Below, in pieces: positions 8,762 to 17,132 of a DNA stretch of 24,171 nucleotides; within the stretch, counting starts at the first letter, position 1, and every line of letters starts with the position of its first letter. The translations under genes were made by a program, and so were the position numbers. This stretch comes from CAZDBA01 sp964503615 (GTDB taxonomy: Bacteria; Planctomycetota; Planctomycetia; Pirellulales; Pirellulaceae). The notes beneath the pieces were generated by a model. It was not told the DNA's origin, did not search any database, and saw nothing but the letters and a program-made list of their open reading frames with translations. The stretch covers positions 1 to 24,171 of the forward strand of contig CAZDBA010000071.1 in NCBI GenBank assembly GCA_964503615.1, in the 5' to 3' direction.

Positions 8762-8869
8762 AATAGGTTCTTCCATGAGTTATAGTCGTTCACGGAAGAA
8801 TGGATTTTAAACCTTTGATCGGAACGGAGAGGCCCACCATTTCGATTCCGGACGAACAAAAAACCCAAA

Positions 8870-10321
8870 CTATATTTCGAACCCTTCGCGACGCTTGCGA
8901 CTACGAAGCGCGGACGCCTGATCATCCCCGACAAAATCGCCAGCGGCTGGGTCCCATTGCAAGTCCCGTCCCAACATCAAATTCAAATTACACAGATGAC
9001 ATGAATTCATCGTGTTAACGTGCGAAACCACATCGGCAACCGGTTTAGAGCGATCCTCCAAACAAGCGAAAAAGTTGTCCATATGCGACATCGGAGATTT
9101 GCCGTTATGCAGCTCTTTGAAGGCCGCCTCAAATTCGTCTCGCGTGGCTTTGTCCAAAGCGGCGAACTGCTTTTTGTTACCGGTACCGAGGTTCGATCCA
9201 AAAATCTCCTCGACGACTTTGCCCTGTAGTTTGCCGCGATTCACAAACATGCGCCCTTTGTCCCCTTCGAACAGAATACCGTTATCGAAATCGATATTAC
9301 CTCGCGTGTACTGGTTGTTTACGCTGATCACGCTGCCAGAATCGAAACTTAAATCGATATGGAAGTCTATCGCCGCGTTGTATGAATTCGGCAGTTCCAA
9401 GTCGCCAGCGAAAAACTGTTGCCAGTTAAAATTGTCAGGGATTATCGGCGGCAAATTGCCCGTGCCACTAACGCGCGAGGGCCCTGTGTTATCCAATTGC
9501 AACGCCCACTGGGCGATGTCGATATGATGAGCGCCCCAGTCTGTCATTTTTCCGCCTGAGTACTCAAGGAACCAACGGAATTCTTGACGTCTTTCAAGCG
9601 AATAATCGACTTTGGGCGCGGGACCGACCCACATATCCCAATCCAGTTTCTCAGGAACGGCCACGTTCTCGAACGGTCCTCCCGCTTTCGATCCGCCAAC
9701 CGCAACGTAAGCATTCACGTTCTCCCCCAGTCGGCCGCTGCGCACAATTGCGGTTGCGATCAGAAACAAGCGGCCCATCTCACTACGCTGCTGGGTTCCC
9801 ACCTGAAATACGCGACCCGTTTCTTCGACAACTTGCTTGATCTGTTCTCCCTCTCCGATCGTTAACGTCAACGGTTTCTCACAGTAGACATCCGCTCCAG
9901 ATCGCAATGCCCGAATTGAAATCGGCACATGCCAATGATCAGGCGTACCAATGATGACAACATCAGGATTTTCGTTTTCGAACAACTTTCGATAGTCGGT
10001 GTACTCGTTAAGCTCACCTCCCATCTCTTTGTTAAATTCAGCCGTGTGTAGTCCATCTACATCGCAAACCGCAATCATACGACCAAGCGGTTTCGCCTTG
10101 CGAGCAACTTTTCCGCCACGATTGTGGCGCCCTCGACTACCCCCAACTCCGATGCAAGCGATCGTTTTTTGGTCGTTCGGTCCAATCGCGTTGGCCGTGC
10201 GACTGGTCCACACATAAGGAATCGAAGCTGCTGCGGTTCCAGCGGCGGCGGTTTTCAGAAAGTCACGACGGGTTCTATTCGAAGTTACTTGCGATTGGTC
10301 TTTTTTGTCTGGGTGAGTCAT
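8870..10321 (-). CDS. Tat-exported Gfo/Idh/MocA family oxidoreductase
   Basis: This 483-residue protein has a Tat signal: the twin-arginine motif TRRDFLK lies around residues 17-23, followed by an Ala-rich hydrophobic stretch. The Rossmann nucleotide-binding loop is IGVGGSRGR at about 57-65, and the conserved EKP motif at 148-150 (YCEKPLTL) supplies the catalytic-site lysine region of this family. GAHHIDIAQWAL lies in the C-terminal substrate domain. Members use NAD(P) to oxidise or reduce sugars, inositols or related polyols; the substrate cannot be told. Export of such enzymes is common in planctomycetes. ATG 10321 is preceded by AGGA with a seven-base spacer. The gene lies 77 bases downstream of the exporter operon on the same strand, so read-through is possible. 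Confidence 0.92.
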   Translation of the reverse strand: MTHPDKKDQSQVTSNRTRRDFLKTAAAGTAAASIPYVWTSRTANAIGPNDQKTIACIGVGGSRGRHNRGGKVARKAKPLGRMIAVCDVDGLHTAEFNKEMGGELNEYTDYRKLFENENPDVVIIGTPDHWHVPISIRALRSGADVYCEKPLTLTIGEGEQIKQVVEETGRVFQVGTQQRSEMGRLFLIATAIVRSGRLGENVNAYVAVGGSKAGGPFENVAVPEKLDWDMWVGPAPKVDYSLERRQEFRWFLEYSGGKMTDWGAHHIDIAQWALQLDNTGPSRVSGTGNLPPIIPDNFNWQQFFAGDLELPNSYNAAIDFHIDLSFDSGSVISVNNQYTRGNIDFDNGILFEGDKGRMFVNRGKLQGKVVEEIFGSNLGTGNKKQFAALDKATRDEFEAAFKELHNGKSPMSHMDNFFACLEDRSKPVADVVSHVNTMNSCHLCNLNLMLGRDLQWDPAAGDFVGDDQASALRSRKRREGFEI

Positions 10322-10398
10322 TTGAGAATCCTGATACGATAATTGTTCTCAACATTCTAAACTCTCGCCCGATCAACAACAACTTTTTCCGCACTCCA

Positions 10399-11541
10399 TT
10401 AGCCTTGCCGCAAACCTTTTACGATTTCCGTTCTTGCCGCTTGGATGGCAGGGAAAATACCAGCTAACAATCCGGTTACGCCTGAAACCAACACACCCGT
10501 GATTGCCAGTTGTAGAGACGGTTTAAATGCGATTGTGACCGCGGAAGCTCCTACGGCCAGACTGCTCCATTGCAAAACAAGCATTGCTACTGCGACTCCG
10601 ACCAAACCGCCGATTAGAGAGAGGAAGGAACTTTCTGCGATCACGATCTGAAAGACTTTCGCTCCTGAATATCCAATCGTTTGCAGAACTGCATGCTCCT
10701 TGATCCGATCTTGCACCGACATGACCGTTGTTGTTGCCACCATCGCCAGCACCAGCCCTACGCACGCCATACCCAAGTAGTGGGCCATACCAATCAACTC
10801 CGTTAGATCCCCTAGACTTTTTGCCTGAAAGACTCCTTTGGGTCGTGTATCGGTTTCTATCGACTCTGTTTTCATTTGTTGGTCAATCGTTCGACAAATC
10901 GTGTCGGCATCGGCGGATGGGTCTAACAGAACCTCCAATTGTGTTACGGTGCCGACCAGGTTCATCCCTTTGCGGCGTTGCAAAAAATCAAGATGCGAAT
11001 AGACGTAGTTCTCTTCTGCAGCATCGTCTGAGGTATAGATTGCCGCAACCGTTACACTCAGACTGCCAATCGAATACGTGTCACCCTTTTTCAGGTCATT
11101 CCTTTTGGCAACCGCGTTGCCAACGATCGCACTGTCCTGATTGTTCTCAAACTCATCCCAGGACCCCTCAAGCAGCTGAAAGTTGGGTCGGGCCCTGCGA
11201 ATTTTCTCCGCAGTTACTCCGTAAAACACAACCACGTCTAAACTTGCCCGGCAGTTATTGGTAAAGACTTGAATCGGAACGACTTCGCGAACCCCTTCGA
11301 TCTCTTGGATCTTTTGCTCGTAATCCTGTGGCAGGTGGCTGGTCGCGGGGCAGAACTTATTCGCCTGAAATACGATCAAGCTACGCTTGCCCGATTGTTG
11401 ACGTTGTAAGTCGTTCATCCCCTGTTGCACGCTGCCCACAAAGCAGAAGACAAACAACGCAACAGCCGATCCGCTGACCGTCAGTATCGTACGCGCCCGA
11501 TGTCGCCAAAGCGTTTTTAAAATGTAAGGCAGTAATCGCAT
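10399..11541 (-). CDS. ABC transporter permease, FtsX/MacB-like (permease 2)
   Basis: This 380-residue permease has the four-helix MacB/FtsX plan. There is one transmembrane helix near the N-terminus (about 17-37), then a large periplasmic MacB-PCD-like domain. Three C-terminal helices follow: MACVGLVLAMVATTT, SFLSLIGGLVGVAVAML and AITGVLVSGVTGLLAGI. The open frame extends upstream to 11592, but ATG 11541 is chosen for two reasons. It overlaps the ATPase stop as TGATG, a classic coupling, and it yields MRLLPYILKTLWRHRARTIL, the normal start of the family. It should pair with the adjacent ATPase to drive mechanotransmission-type export or lipid/lipoprotein handling. It differs clearly in sequence from permease 1 of the same operon, suggesting a heterodimer. 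Confidence 0.9.
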   Translation of the reverse strand: MRLLPYILKTLWRHRARTILTVSGSAVALFVFCFVGSVQQGMNDLQRQQSGKRSLIVFQANKFCPATSHLPQDYEQKIQEIEGVREVVPIQVFTNNCRASLDVVVFYGVTAEKIRRARPNFQLLEGSWDEFENNQDSAIVGNAVAKRNDLKKGDTYSIGSLSVTVAAIYTSDDAAEENYVYSHLDFLQRRKGMNLVGTVTQLEVLLDPSADADTICRTIDQQMKTESIETDTRPKGVFQAKSLGDLTELIGMAHYLGMACVGLVLAMVATTTVMSVQDRIKEHAVLQTIGYSGAKVFQIVIAESSFLSLIGGLVGVAVAMLVLQWSSLAVGASAVTIAFKPSLQLAITGVLVSGVTGLLAGIFPAIQAARTEIVKGLRQG

Positions 11542-12272
11542 CACAGCTTTGCTTCCGTTTTGAGTCCAGTTTGCGCAGGTATTGCTGAACAATCTGCATC
11601 TTCTTCCACCAATTGTCCGAAATTCAATTTGAACTTTCGATCCGCAATTTCAGCGGCCTCAACATCGTGAGTCACCATCAGCAAAGTGGTATCGAGTTCC
11701 GCATTCAGTCGCTGTAACAAGTCCAGAATCTGGTTCGAAGTTTCGGGATCCAAATCTCCCGTCGGTTCATCGGCAACGACAACTTTGGGATTGGCCACGA
11801 TCGCGCGGGCGATGCCAACACGTTGCTCCTGACCACCAGACAGCTGACGCGGATAGTGATCAGCTCGGTCCAACACGTCCACTGCCTGCATCGCGATCTC
11901 AATTCGTTTTCGTCTTTCGGACCGACTCATCGGCAGCAACAACAATGGCATTTCCACATTTTCGTAAGCGGTTAAAACCGGAATCAGATTATGCGTCTGA
12001 AAAATGTAGCCAATATTAGCCGCCCGCCATTTCGCCAAGCTGGTGCGACTCATCGAAGTGATTTCAACACCATCAACTTTTACGGATCCCTGATCGGGCC
12101 GGTCAATACTGGCAATAATGTTCAGCAAAGTCGACTTGCCGGTTCCGCTGGCTCCCATCAACGATACGAATGTGCCTGCTTCGATATCCAACGACACCCC
12201 ATCAAGCGGTTTGATCGTTTGCCCGCCCTTGTGGTAGTGCTTGGTCACATCTCTTAATTCGACTAACGCCAT
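11541..12272 (-). CDS. ABC transporter ATP-binding protein, LolD/MacB-like
   Basis: This 243-residue ATPase carries all ABC motifs. Walker A GASGTGKST lies at 40-48, the Q-loop Gln at 92 (FQTHNLIP), the signature LSGGQ at 144-148, Walker B VVVADEP at about 164-170 with Asp168 and Glu169, and the switch His at 202 (MVTHD). Sequence features such as NIGYIFQTHNLIP and DEPTGDLD place it in the LolD/MacB/DevA group, which powers FtsX-type permeases in tripartite exporters. It is the only ATPase in the operon. It starts 39 bases after the adaptor stop, and its own stop overlaps the permease 2 start. The substrate is unknown. Confidence 0.95.
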   Translation of the reverse strand: MALVELRDVTKHYHKGGQTIKPLDGVSLDIEAGTFVSLMGASGTGKSTLLNIIASIDRPDQGSVKVDGVEITSMSRTSLAKWRAANIGYIFQTHNLIPVLTAYENVEMPLLLLPMSRSERRKRIEIAMQAVDVLDRADHYPRQLSGGQEQRVGIARAIVANPKVVVADEPTGDLDPETSNQILDLLQRLNAELDTTLLMVTHDVEAAEIADRKFKLNFGQLVEEDADCSAIPAQTGLKTEAKL

Positions 12273-12311
12273 AAAGTTCTTTCGTTCACTGGGTGTTCAG
12301 TTCTGGGTTGC

Positions 12312-13883
12312 TTATTTCTGGGGACTGGCCGCCGTTTTGATATCTATCCTCATCCCGTCTACTAGATCTTCTACGCCAGATACGATCAGCCGACTGCTAA
12401 CGTTCAGACCCTTGACGATTTCGACCATCCCGCCTGCCACAGACTGGCCGGTTTCCACGGAGATTCGTCTTGCTACTTCGGCCGATTGATCGGCGACCCA
12501 CACCGTCGCGTTTCCATCCTGATTCTGTACGTAGCGTTGATCGATATAAATTTTCAACTGATCTCGATGAGTTTTTTGCTCCGGATCGTGGTGGCCGGCC
12601 ATCGAGTGAGTCCGCTTGGGGGCCAGAAAGGTCACGTCGACCAACATCTCCGGTTTGAAAAAGTCGGGCGCCTGGTCGACTTTTACTTTTACCTGCAAGG
12701 TGTTCTTCTGGATGTCCGCTTCGGAACTGATAAACAGCACAGATCCACTGATCGGTTCGGGCAAAGCGGGATTGTCGATCACGACAGTCTGACCAAGACT
12801 GACTTTGGGAATGTCTTCGAACCGTACATCGACACGAATTTGCAAATGGTCTGGGCAATACATCGTAACGACCGTCCCACCATCGTGGCCGGGCATCGCC
12901 ATCATTACCGTATCTCCGACCCGCGCGCCGGGAAGGCCCAGCAGCTGATAGATCCGCCCGTCGACCGGCGCTCGAATCGTCATTCGATCCAGACGTAGTT
13001 GAGCTTGTTCCTGAGCGACTTTCATTTGTTGCACTCGAGCTTGCCCCACGAGGACTTGGCTCTCTGCACTATCCCGAGACTCGATTTCGTCGACCAACAA
13101 TTGCAATTGCACGTTGAGCGCTTCCCGCCGCTGCGTAATAGCAGTCTGTTGCGCGGTCAACGACTCCTGGCGATCGGTCAATTCTTTGAGCATCGCCTGA
13201 GCCGTTTCCAAGTCGGTCAACGATTGGTCGATCTCACGTTGACTGAGCGATCTTGCTGCGCCCAAATTTCGTTGATGGTCCCGTTCGGCAAAGCTGAGCG
13301 TCGATTTGGCTCGCTCCGTCTGATGGGGAAGGTCCTTTAGCATCGTATTAATCCCGGCCAGTTCCGCATCGGCGGCAGCCAGTTGCGATTGCAGATGAAC
13401 CGGTTGATCAAATCGAACTCGCGCGGCAGCCAAGACGGCTTCGTACCGTTTCAATTCTGCTTCGGCCAGTTGGGTGTCGGCGATACAACGCTCCAGGCCC
13501 AATCGTGCATCTTCGTCGACCAATTGCGCGATCGGCTGGCCGGTGACAACTTTTTGATCTTCGACAACCAGCAGATCATCCACCACACCCGATGCTAACG
13601 CCGCGACGCGTATCGCTGAGGGGCGCGGTTCGATCCAGCCCGCTGCACTGAATAACTGGGCCCCGTCGGAGAGCACTTCTGCTTGGGTCACCTGAACCGG
13701 TATGACCGTTACCGCTTGGGGCGGAAACAACCAATCGAACGAAGCCCAAACTACCAGCCCCAGAAATCCAAGCACCAACAATCCCGGCAAAACGTACCGC
13801 GTCAACAGGTTCCGCCGCCCAGAGCGCTTGCTCTCAGACGAGGTCCGGTCGATTGCCAATTGTGAAAGGTCTACGTCGGTCAT
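12312..13883 (-). CDS. HlyD/MacA-like periplasmic adaptor (membrane fusion protein)
   Basis: This 523-residue protein has a basic cytoplasmic N-terminus and a single transmembrane helix at about 31-48. The first lipoyl half is around 90-125 (AALASGVVDDLLVVEDQKVVTGQPIAQL). A long coiled-coil hairpin from about 126 to 310 is rich in Gln, Ala and Glu. The second lipoyl half follows as MTIRAPVDGRIYQLLGLPG. Beta-barrel and membrane-proximal domains follow, ending in VEIVKGLNVSSRLIVSG. Such adaptors link an inner-membrane ABC permease to an outer-membrane channel (MacA, DevB). No outer-membrane TolC-like gene is in the window. The start ATG 13883 lies three bases after the lipoprotein stop, so the two genes are tightly coupled. 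Confidence 0.93.
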   Translation of the reverse strand: MTDVDLSQLAIDRTSSESKRSGRRNLLTRYVLPGLLVLGFLGLVVWASFDWLFPPQAVTVIPVQVTQAEVLSDGAQLFSAAGWIEPRPSAIRVAALASGVVDDLLVVEDQKVVTGQPIAQLVDEDARLGLERCIADTQLAEAELKRYEAVLAAARVRFDQPVHLQSQLAAADAELAGINTMLKDLPHQTERAKSTLSFAERDHQRNLGAARSLSQREIDQSLTDLETAQAMLKELTDRQESLTAQQTAITQRREALNVQLQLLVDEIESRDSAESQVLVGQARVQQMKVAQEQAQLRLDRMTIRAPVDGRIYQLLGLPGARVGDTVMMAMPGHDGGTVVTMYCPDHLQIRVDVRFEDIPKVSLGQTVVIDNPALPEPISGSVLFISSEADIQKNTLQVKVKVDQAPDFFKPEMLVDVTFLAPKRTHSMAGHHDPEQKTHRDQLKIYIDQRYVQNQDGNATVWVADQSAEVARRISVETGQSVAGGMVEIVKGLNVSSRLIVSGVEDLVDGMRIDIKTAASPQK

Positions 13884-13886
13884 GGA

Positions 13887-14423
13887 TTACTCTCGCACGA
13901 AGATGCCGTTGGCAAGAATCGTAAGGTTTCCCTCAATCCGTTTGGCAGTCCCTCGGATAACCACAGTTTGCAATTCTTTGATATCAAACAGGGCTCGCGC
14001 GTCGTGTTTGACCACGCTGCCATCCTCTTCGACGAAGCGGACTGACACCATGTTATTGGGCAGCTTGTCCGATTCGCAGCAATAGTCCCAAGGTGTTTTG
14101 CAACTGCACGACTGGCCCTCCTCTTTCTCATCGCTGCAAGCCAACAGGGCTGGATCAACGATATCAAACGCCGCGCGATCCTCGACCCAGGGTCGAGTGC
14201 TTCCGCCGATGCGACCGATCACAACCGTTTCCTCGCCGTCCTGGACCGACTGTCGCGCTGCTGCTACGTCCAAGCCACCTTCCGGTTCGCTCGCCAGCAC
14301 AAATCGAGACGCGTCGTAGTCCACATTTCTATCTGCTTTTTCTTCGGACTTGCCCTTACAACCTACCGTGATCAACACAGCGAGAGCCGAAAGCAGAAAG
14401 GCCGATTTCATTTTGTTATTCAT
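13887..14423 (-). CDS. Cysteine-motif lipoprotein of unknown function, exporter operon
   Basis: This 178-residue protein has a signal sequence ending in a lipobox-like ITVGC with Cys22, so it is probably a lipoprotein. The mature part holds five further cysteines: Cys96, Cys106, Cys108, Cys115 and Cys116, the last four in SCSCKTPWDYCC. They lie between two beta-rich segments (ETVVIGRIGG and LQTVVIRGTAKRIEGNLTILANG) that resemble the strands of an OB-like fold. This cysteine pattern suggests metal or disulfide chemistry, but that is inference. It sits between permease 1 (64 bases upstream) and the adaptor (three bases downstream), so it is probably a component or partner of the exporter. ATG 14423 is used; a second ATG at 14411 would also keep the signal peptide. 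Confidence 0.82.
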   Translation of the reverse strand: MNNKMKSAFLLSALAVLITVGCKGKSEEKADRNVDYDASRFVLASEPEGGLDVAAARQSVQDGEETVVIGRIGGSTRPWVEDRAAFDIVDPALLACSDEKEEGQSCSCKTPWDYCCESDKLPNNMVSVRFVEEDGSVVKHDARALFDIKELQTVVIRGTAKRIEGNLTILANGIFVRE

Positions 14424-14487
14424 TTGGAAAGCTCACATTTTTTGAAATTAAAAATTGAATTTTGGGTAAACACTATTGAGTTGAACG

Positions 14488-15663
14488 CTAAACCGATCGC
14501 AGTCCGTCGACGACTGAAACACGCAACGCTCGAATCGCCGGAGGTATCGCTCCGAGAAACCCGAGCAAAAAGCCAACACCACAACCGATCAGAACGGAGA
14601 CGCTGTCGATTTGTAGTTGAAAGGCGCCCATCGTAAATCGAATCGCTGATCCGTTGATGAACAGGATCGCAATCAACGTCGCGCATAAACTGGCTGCCAG
14701 GGACAGAATGATCGCTTCTTGCATCAAGCTGATCACCAGCGATCGACGAACAAAGCCGATCGTTTGCAACATCGAAAGCTCTGAGATCCGCCCGACCACC
14801 GCGCCATACATCGTATTGAGCCCGGCAAAGACACCTGCCCCGGCAATCAACAATACGACCAACCAAGCCAACCGGCGAATGGGCTGATAGTCTTTTTGTA
14901 GCGTGGCGTAGTAATCGGTCTCCGGCATCACTTGCAGTTCGAGATCCAATCGCTCACGACAGAACAAATCGAGATCGGCAAAGTCGCCGTTGGGAGCCAT
15001 ACGCAGCGCGACGATACTGAGATCTTGTCGCTTCATCGCTTGCTGCAACTCGTCCAGTCGGCACCAAATCTCTGATTCGAACGCTCCCCCGCCGCAGGAA
15101 AAAACACCTGCGATTTTCCAGTCCCGATTCTCAAGACGAATCGTCTGTCCGATTGCCAGTTCGTCCTTGGTTGCTCCCAGTTTCGCCGCTGCCAACCGCC
15201 CTACGATCACTTCGCCCAGCTCGGGCCAATTTCCGGATTCCAATTCGAACTGCTGACGGACGAGCATTACAGATGGAGTTACTCCGCGGACCAACCCCAG
15301 CGTCTCGCGCGGCGATTGACTTGTTCCGTACAATCCGACTTGAGTGCCCAGATACAGCTCTGGAGAAACACACTTCTCGCCGTATTGTTCTTCGATTCCC
15401 ATCACACTTGCGGGCACCAAATCATTTGTGCGCATTGCGATCGACGAGTACTCGATGTTTTCACCCATCCCCAACGAAAAAACGATCGCCGTTTGCGGGT
15501 CACCGCTGACCGTCAACGAACGTTCCAGCCCACGAATAAACCCGACCACCACCAACACCAATACGATGACGGTCGTCAGACCCGCAAACGTCAGGAACGT
15601 ACGTAGCGGTCTGCGGAACAGGTTTCGGATTCCATACTCCCACGGGAGCAGTCTAAAAAACAT
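14488..15663 (-). CDS. ABC transporter permease, FtsX/MacB-like (permease 1)
   Basis: This 391-residue permease begins MFFRLLPWEYGIRNLFRRPLR, a typical start for the family, followed by a first transmembrane helix at about 22-42. A periplasmic MacB-PCD-like domain (about 45-270) contains GVTPSVMLVRQQFEL and GEVIVGRLAAAKLGA. Three C-terminal helices follow: WLVVLLIAGAGVFAGLNT, AIILSLAASLCATLIAILF and VLIGCGVGFLLGFLGAIPP. The open frame reaches upstream to TTG 15717, but ATG 15663 gives the family-like N-terminus. It is the first gene of the exporter operon and the second, distinct permease for the single ATPase. No good Shine-Dalgarno site is visible. Confidence 0.9.
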   Translation of the reverse strand: MFFRLLPWEYGIRNLFRRPLRTFLTFAGLTTVIVLVLVVVGFIRGLERSLTVSGDPQTAIVFSLGMGENIEYSSIAMRTNDLVPASVMGIEEQYGEKCVSPELYLGTQVGLYGTSQSPRETLGLVRGVTPSVMLVRQQFELESGNWPELGEVIVGRLAAAKLGATKDELAIGQTIRLENRDWKIAGVFSCGGGAFESEIWCRLDELQQAMKRQDLSIVALRMAPNGDFADLDLFCRERLDLELQVMPETDYYATLQKDYQPIRRLAWLVVLLIAGAGVFAGLNTMYGAVVGRISELSMLQTIGFVRRSLVISLMQEAIILSLAASLCATLIAILFINGSAIRFTMGAFQLQIDSVSVLIGCGVGFLLGFLGAIPPAIRALRVSVVDGLRSV

Positions 15664-15740
15664 GGAACGATTGAGGTGAGATTTATTGAATTGGTTAGTT
15701 AGAAATTCGCTATCCAACCGGAGTTGCGGACAACTGCAAC

Positions 15741-15830
15741 TGGAAACCCGACGCGTTAGCGAGGAAGCGGCTTAAATGTCCTCGCTTGCTAAGTGTTCGT
15801 ACGTCCGGCTAAAGCCAGAACTACGAACAA
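15741..15830. repeat. Dispersed intergenic repeat copy 1 plus adjacent hairpin
   Basis: Bases 15741-15766 (core CCCGACGCGTTAGCGAGG) are identical over 26 bp to 21503-21528 and match 18962-18987 with two differences. A decayed opposite arm (TCCTCGCTTGCTAA) starts at 15779. A second hairpin follows: GTTCGTA (15795-15801) pairs with TACGAAC (15822-15828), with GGCT/AGCC inside. Located between permease 1 and the cysteine-rich gene. Confidence 0.8.
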
Positions 15831-15871
15831 ATCACAGTCTGCAAACGAAGCTAAAGCTGCCGAGAGTTCGG

Positions 15872-16285
15872 CTAAATCGTGAAAGAGCTATGCAGTTGGC
15901 GCATAGTACGGCCTGAGTTGGCGGGTGACCGATCAATAGGACGGTCCGGACCTCGGCAACCGGCGAAGTTCGAGTCTGCGGTTGATTTGGCAACCAACAG
16001 ATCAACGGAAAAGAATTGCCATTTCAGATCGGTATCGACCGTAAAGGGGATCGTCAAAATTGCCCCGCCGCAAAGACATGCACATTGGCATTCTTCACAA
16101 GGCGCTTTGGCAGGTTTGGTAGGAGTGGGAGCTTGATCGTTATCGGCTGTTTTCGAACAGCAACATGTACTCACCGTAGCCACCGACTCGGCGGGACTAC
16201 AAGGACAACAACAACTCGCCAAACGTCTCACCGGGCAGGTGAAAAGCGTAATGATCAGCAAGATGTAGATTAGTCGGTCAAGCAT
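15872..16285 (-). CDS. Small exported cysteine-rich protein of unknown function
   Basis: From ATG 16285 this is a 137-residue protein with 14 cysteines. A hydrophobic N-terminus (LIYILLIITLFTC) looks like a signal peptide or anchor. The cysteines form clusters CCCPC (25-29), CCC (41-43) and CEECQCACLC (63-72), plus single Cys17 and Cys110. The linker between the last two clusters is Pro/Lys/Thr-rich. The C-terminal half (about 74-137) is free of clusters and contains a beta-like TIPFTVDTDLKWQFFSVDLLV. The open frame extends upstream to 16357, but that extension lacks a signal-like start. Cysteine density suggests metal binding or sulfur chemistry, without homology support. It is upstream of the exporter operon on the same strand, 208 bases away, and divergent from the sigma-factor gene. 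Confidence 0.7.
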   Translation of the reverse strand: MLDRLIYILLIITLFTCPVRRLASCCCPCSPAESVATVSTCCCSKTADNDQAPTPTKPAKAPCEECQCACLCGGAILTIPFTVDTDLKWQFFSVDLLVAKSTADSNFAGCRGPDRPIDRSPANSGRTMRQLHSSFTI

Positions 16286-16362
16286 GGATTTAATGGTAGT
16301 ATGGAAGGCCAATTTCTTCAAAGCGAGATCTGCTTGAACGGCGGATTCACTAAGCAAGATTT

Positions 16363-16376
16363 GTTTGCAAGCAAAC
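16363..16376. promoter_or_regulatory. Inverted repeat GTTTGC-AA-GCAAAC, possible operator
   Basis: A perfect 6-bp inverted repeat with a two-base spacer sits in the 289-base region between the divergent cysteine-rich gene (start 16285) and the ECF sigma gene (start 16575). Its place suggests an operator, but no regulator or promoter boxes can be assigned. The rest of this intergenic region shows no gene. Confidence 0.3.
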
Positions 16377-16574
16377 GAATTCCGGTCAGAATAGATCTGT
16401 CATAAGCTGCAAAATGTGGTGGAATTCCCCATTGGAATCGAGTTTAGACAGCGATTTCAAGGGGAGCCTGAGCAGCCCAAAACGATTTTTTTAAAATCTG
16501 GACTTTTTCGGTCGGGATCGGATCACTGGCTGCGACTATGACGGGTGTTAGATCAAACATCGGAACGATAACAA

Positions 16575-17108
16575 ATGAGCGGGTCGGCAACGGGCCAAAT
16601 CAACTGGACTTGGGAACTACAGCAACATCGGCACTGGCTGCTGAAAGTGCTGCGGTGCAGGGTTAGTGATGCGCACACCGTTGAGGACTTGTTTCAAAAT
16701 ATCGCTCTGGCGGTAGTGAAGCAAACCTCCAAGCCACTGGATCCTGAAAAGGTTGCTCCGTGGCTTTATCGGTTGGCCGTTCGACAGACGATCAATCACT
16801 ACCGTAAATCTCATCGCCGGATGCAAACTCTGGATTCACCGGACCGGGAGTCAGAAGCGGAGACGCCTCTGGATTGGATCATGGCCGAAGAGAAGCGGGG
16901 CGAAGTTCGTGACGCGTTGCAAAAGTTGAAACCTCAAGATCAGGAAATTCTGGTGTTGAAGTACTCTGAGAACTGGAGCTACGCCGATCTTGCCAAACAT
17001 CTAGGAGTCAAAACCAAAACAGTCGAGTATCGATTGATGAAGGCACGCAAACAATTGCGAACCTTACTTACCAAAACAGTCGTAACCACCCAGTCACAAA
17101 AAAATTAA
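16575..17108 (+). CDS. ECF-type RNA polymerase sigma factor (sigma-70 family)
   Basis: This 177-residue protein has sigma region 2 at about 15-80, with HTVEDLFQNIALAVV matching the core-binding region 2.2 and LYRLAVRQTINHYRKSHRR covering the 2.3/2.4 promoter-melting segment. Region 4 lies at about 107-165: LKPQDQEILVLKYSENWSYADLAKHLGVKTKTVEYR is the -35-binding helix-turn-helix, and region 3 is absent, as in ECF factors. It should direct RNA polymerase to a small regulon in response to an envelope or other signal. The next gene, 24 bases downstream, encodes a single-pass protein that is the likely anti-sigma factor. The start ATG 16575 lacks a Shine-Dalgarno site. Confidence 0.95.
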   Translation: MSGSATGQINWTWELQQHRHWLLKVLRCRVSDAHTVEDLFQNIALAVVKQTSKPLDPEKVAPWLYRLAVRQTINHYRKSHRRMQTLDSPDRESEAETPLDWIMAEEKRGEVRDALQKLKPQDQEILVLKYSENWSYADLAKHLGVKTKTVEYRLMKARKQLRTLLTKTVVTTQSQKN

Positions 17109-17132
17109 GTAACGCCAAAGTCAAAAGCAATC

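Noticed and set aside
12486..12998. A 170-codon plus-strand open frame
   Set aside because: It is antisense to the adaptor gene, which shows clear lipoyl and coiled-coil features; shadow frame.
13626..13640. GGTTCGATCC, like a tRNA T-loop
   Set aside because: It lies within the adaptor coding region and lacks the acceptor, D and anticodon stems around it.
15872..16357. The longer 161-codon version of the cysteine-rich gene
   Set aside because: The additional 24 residues would place a charged, non-signal stretch before the hydrophobic segment; ATG 16285 gives a normal signal-like start.
16484..16498. GATTTT-TTT-AAAATC inverted repeat upstream of the sigma gene
   Set aside because: An AT-only six-base stem with a three-base loop is expected by chance and has no clear position relative to a promoter.
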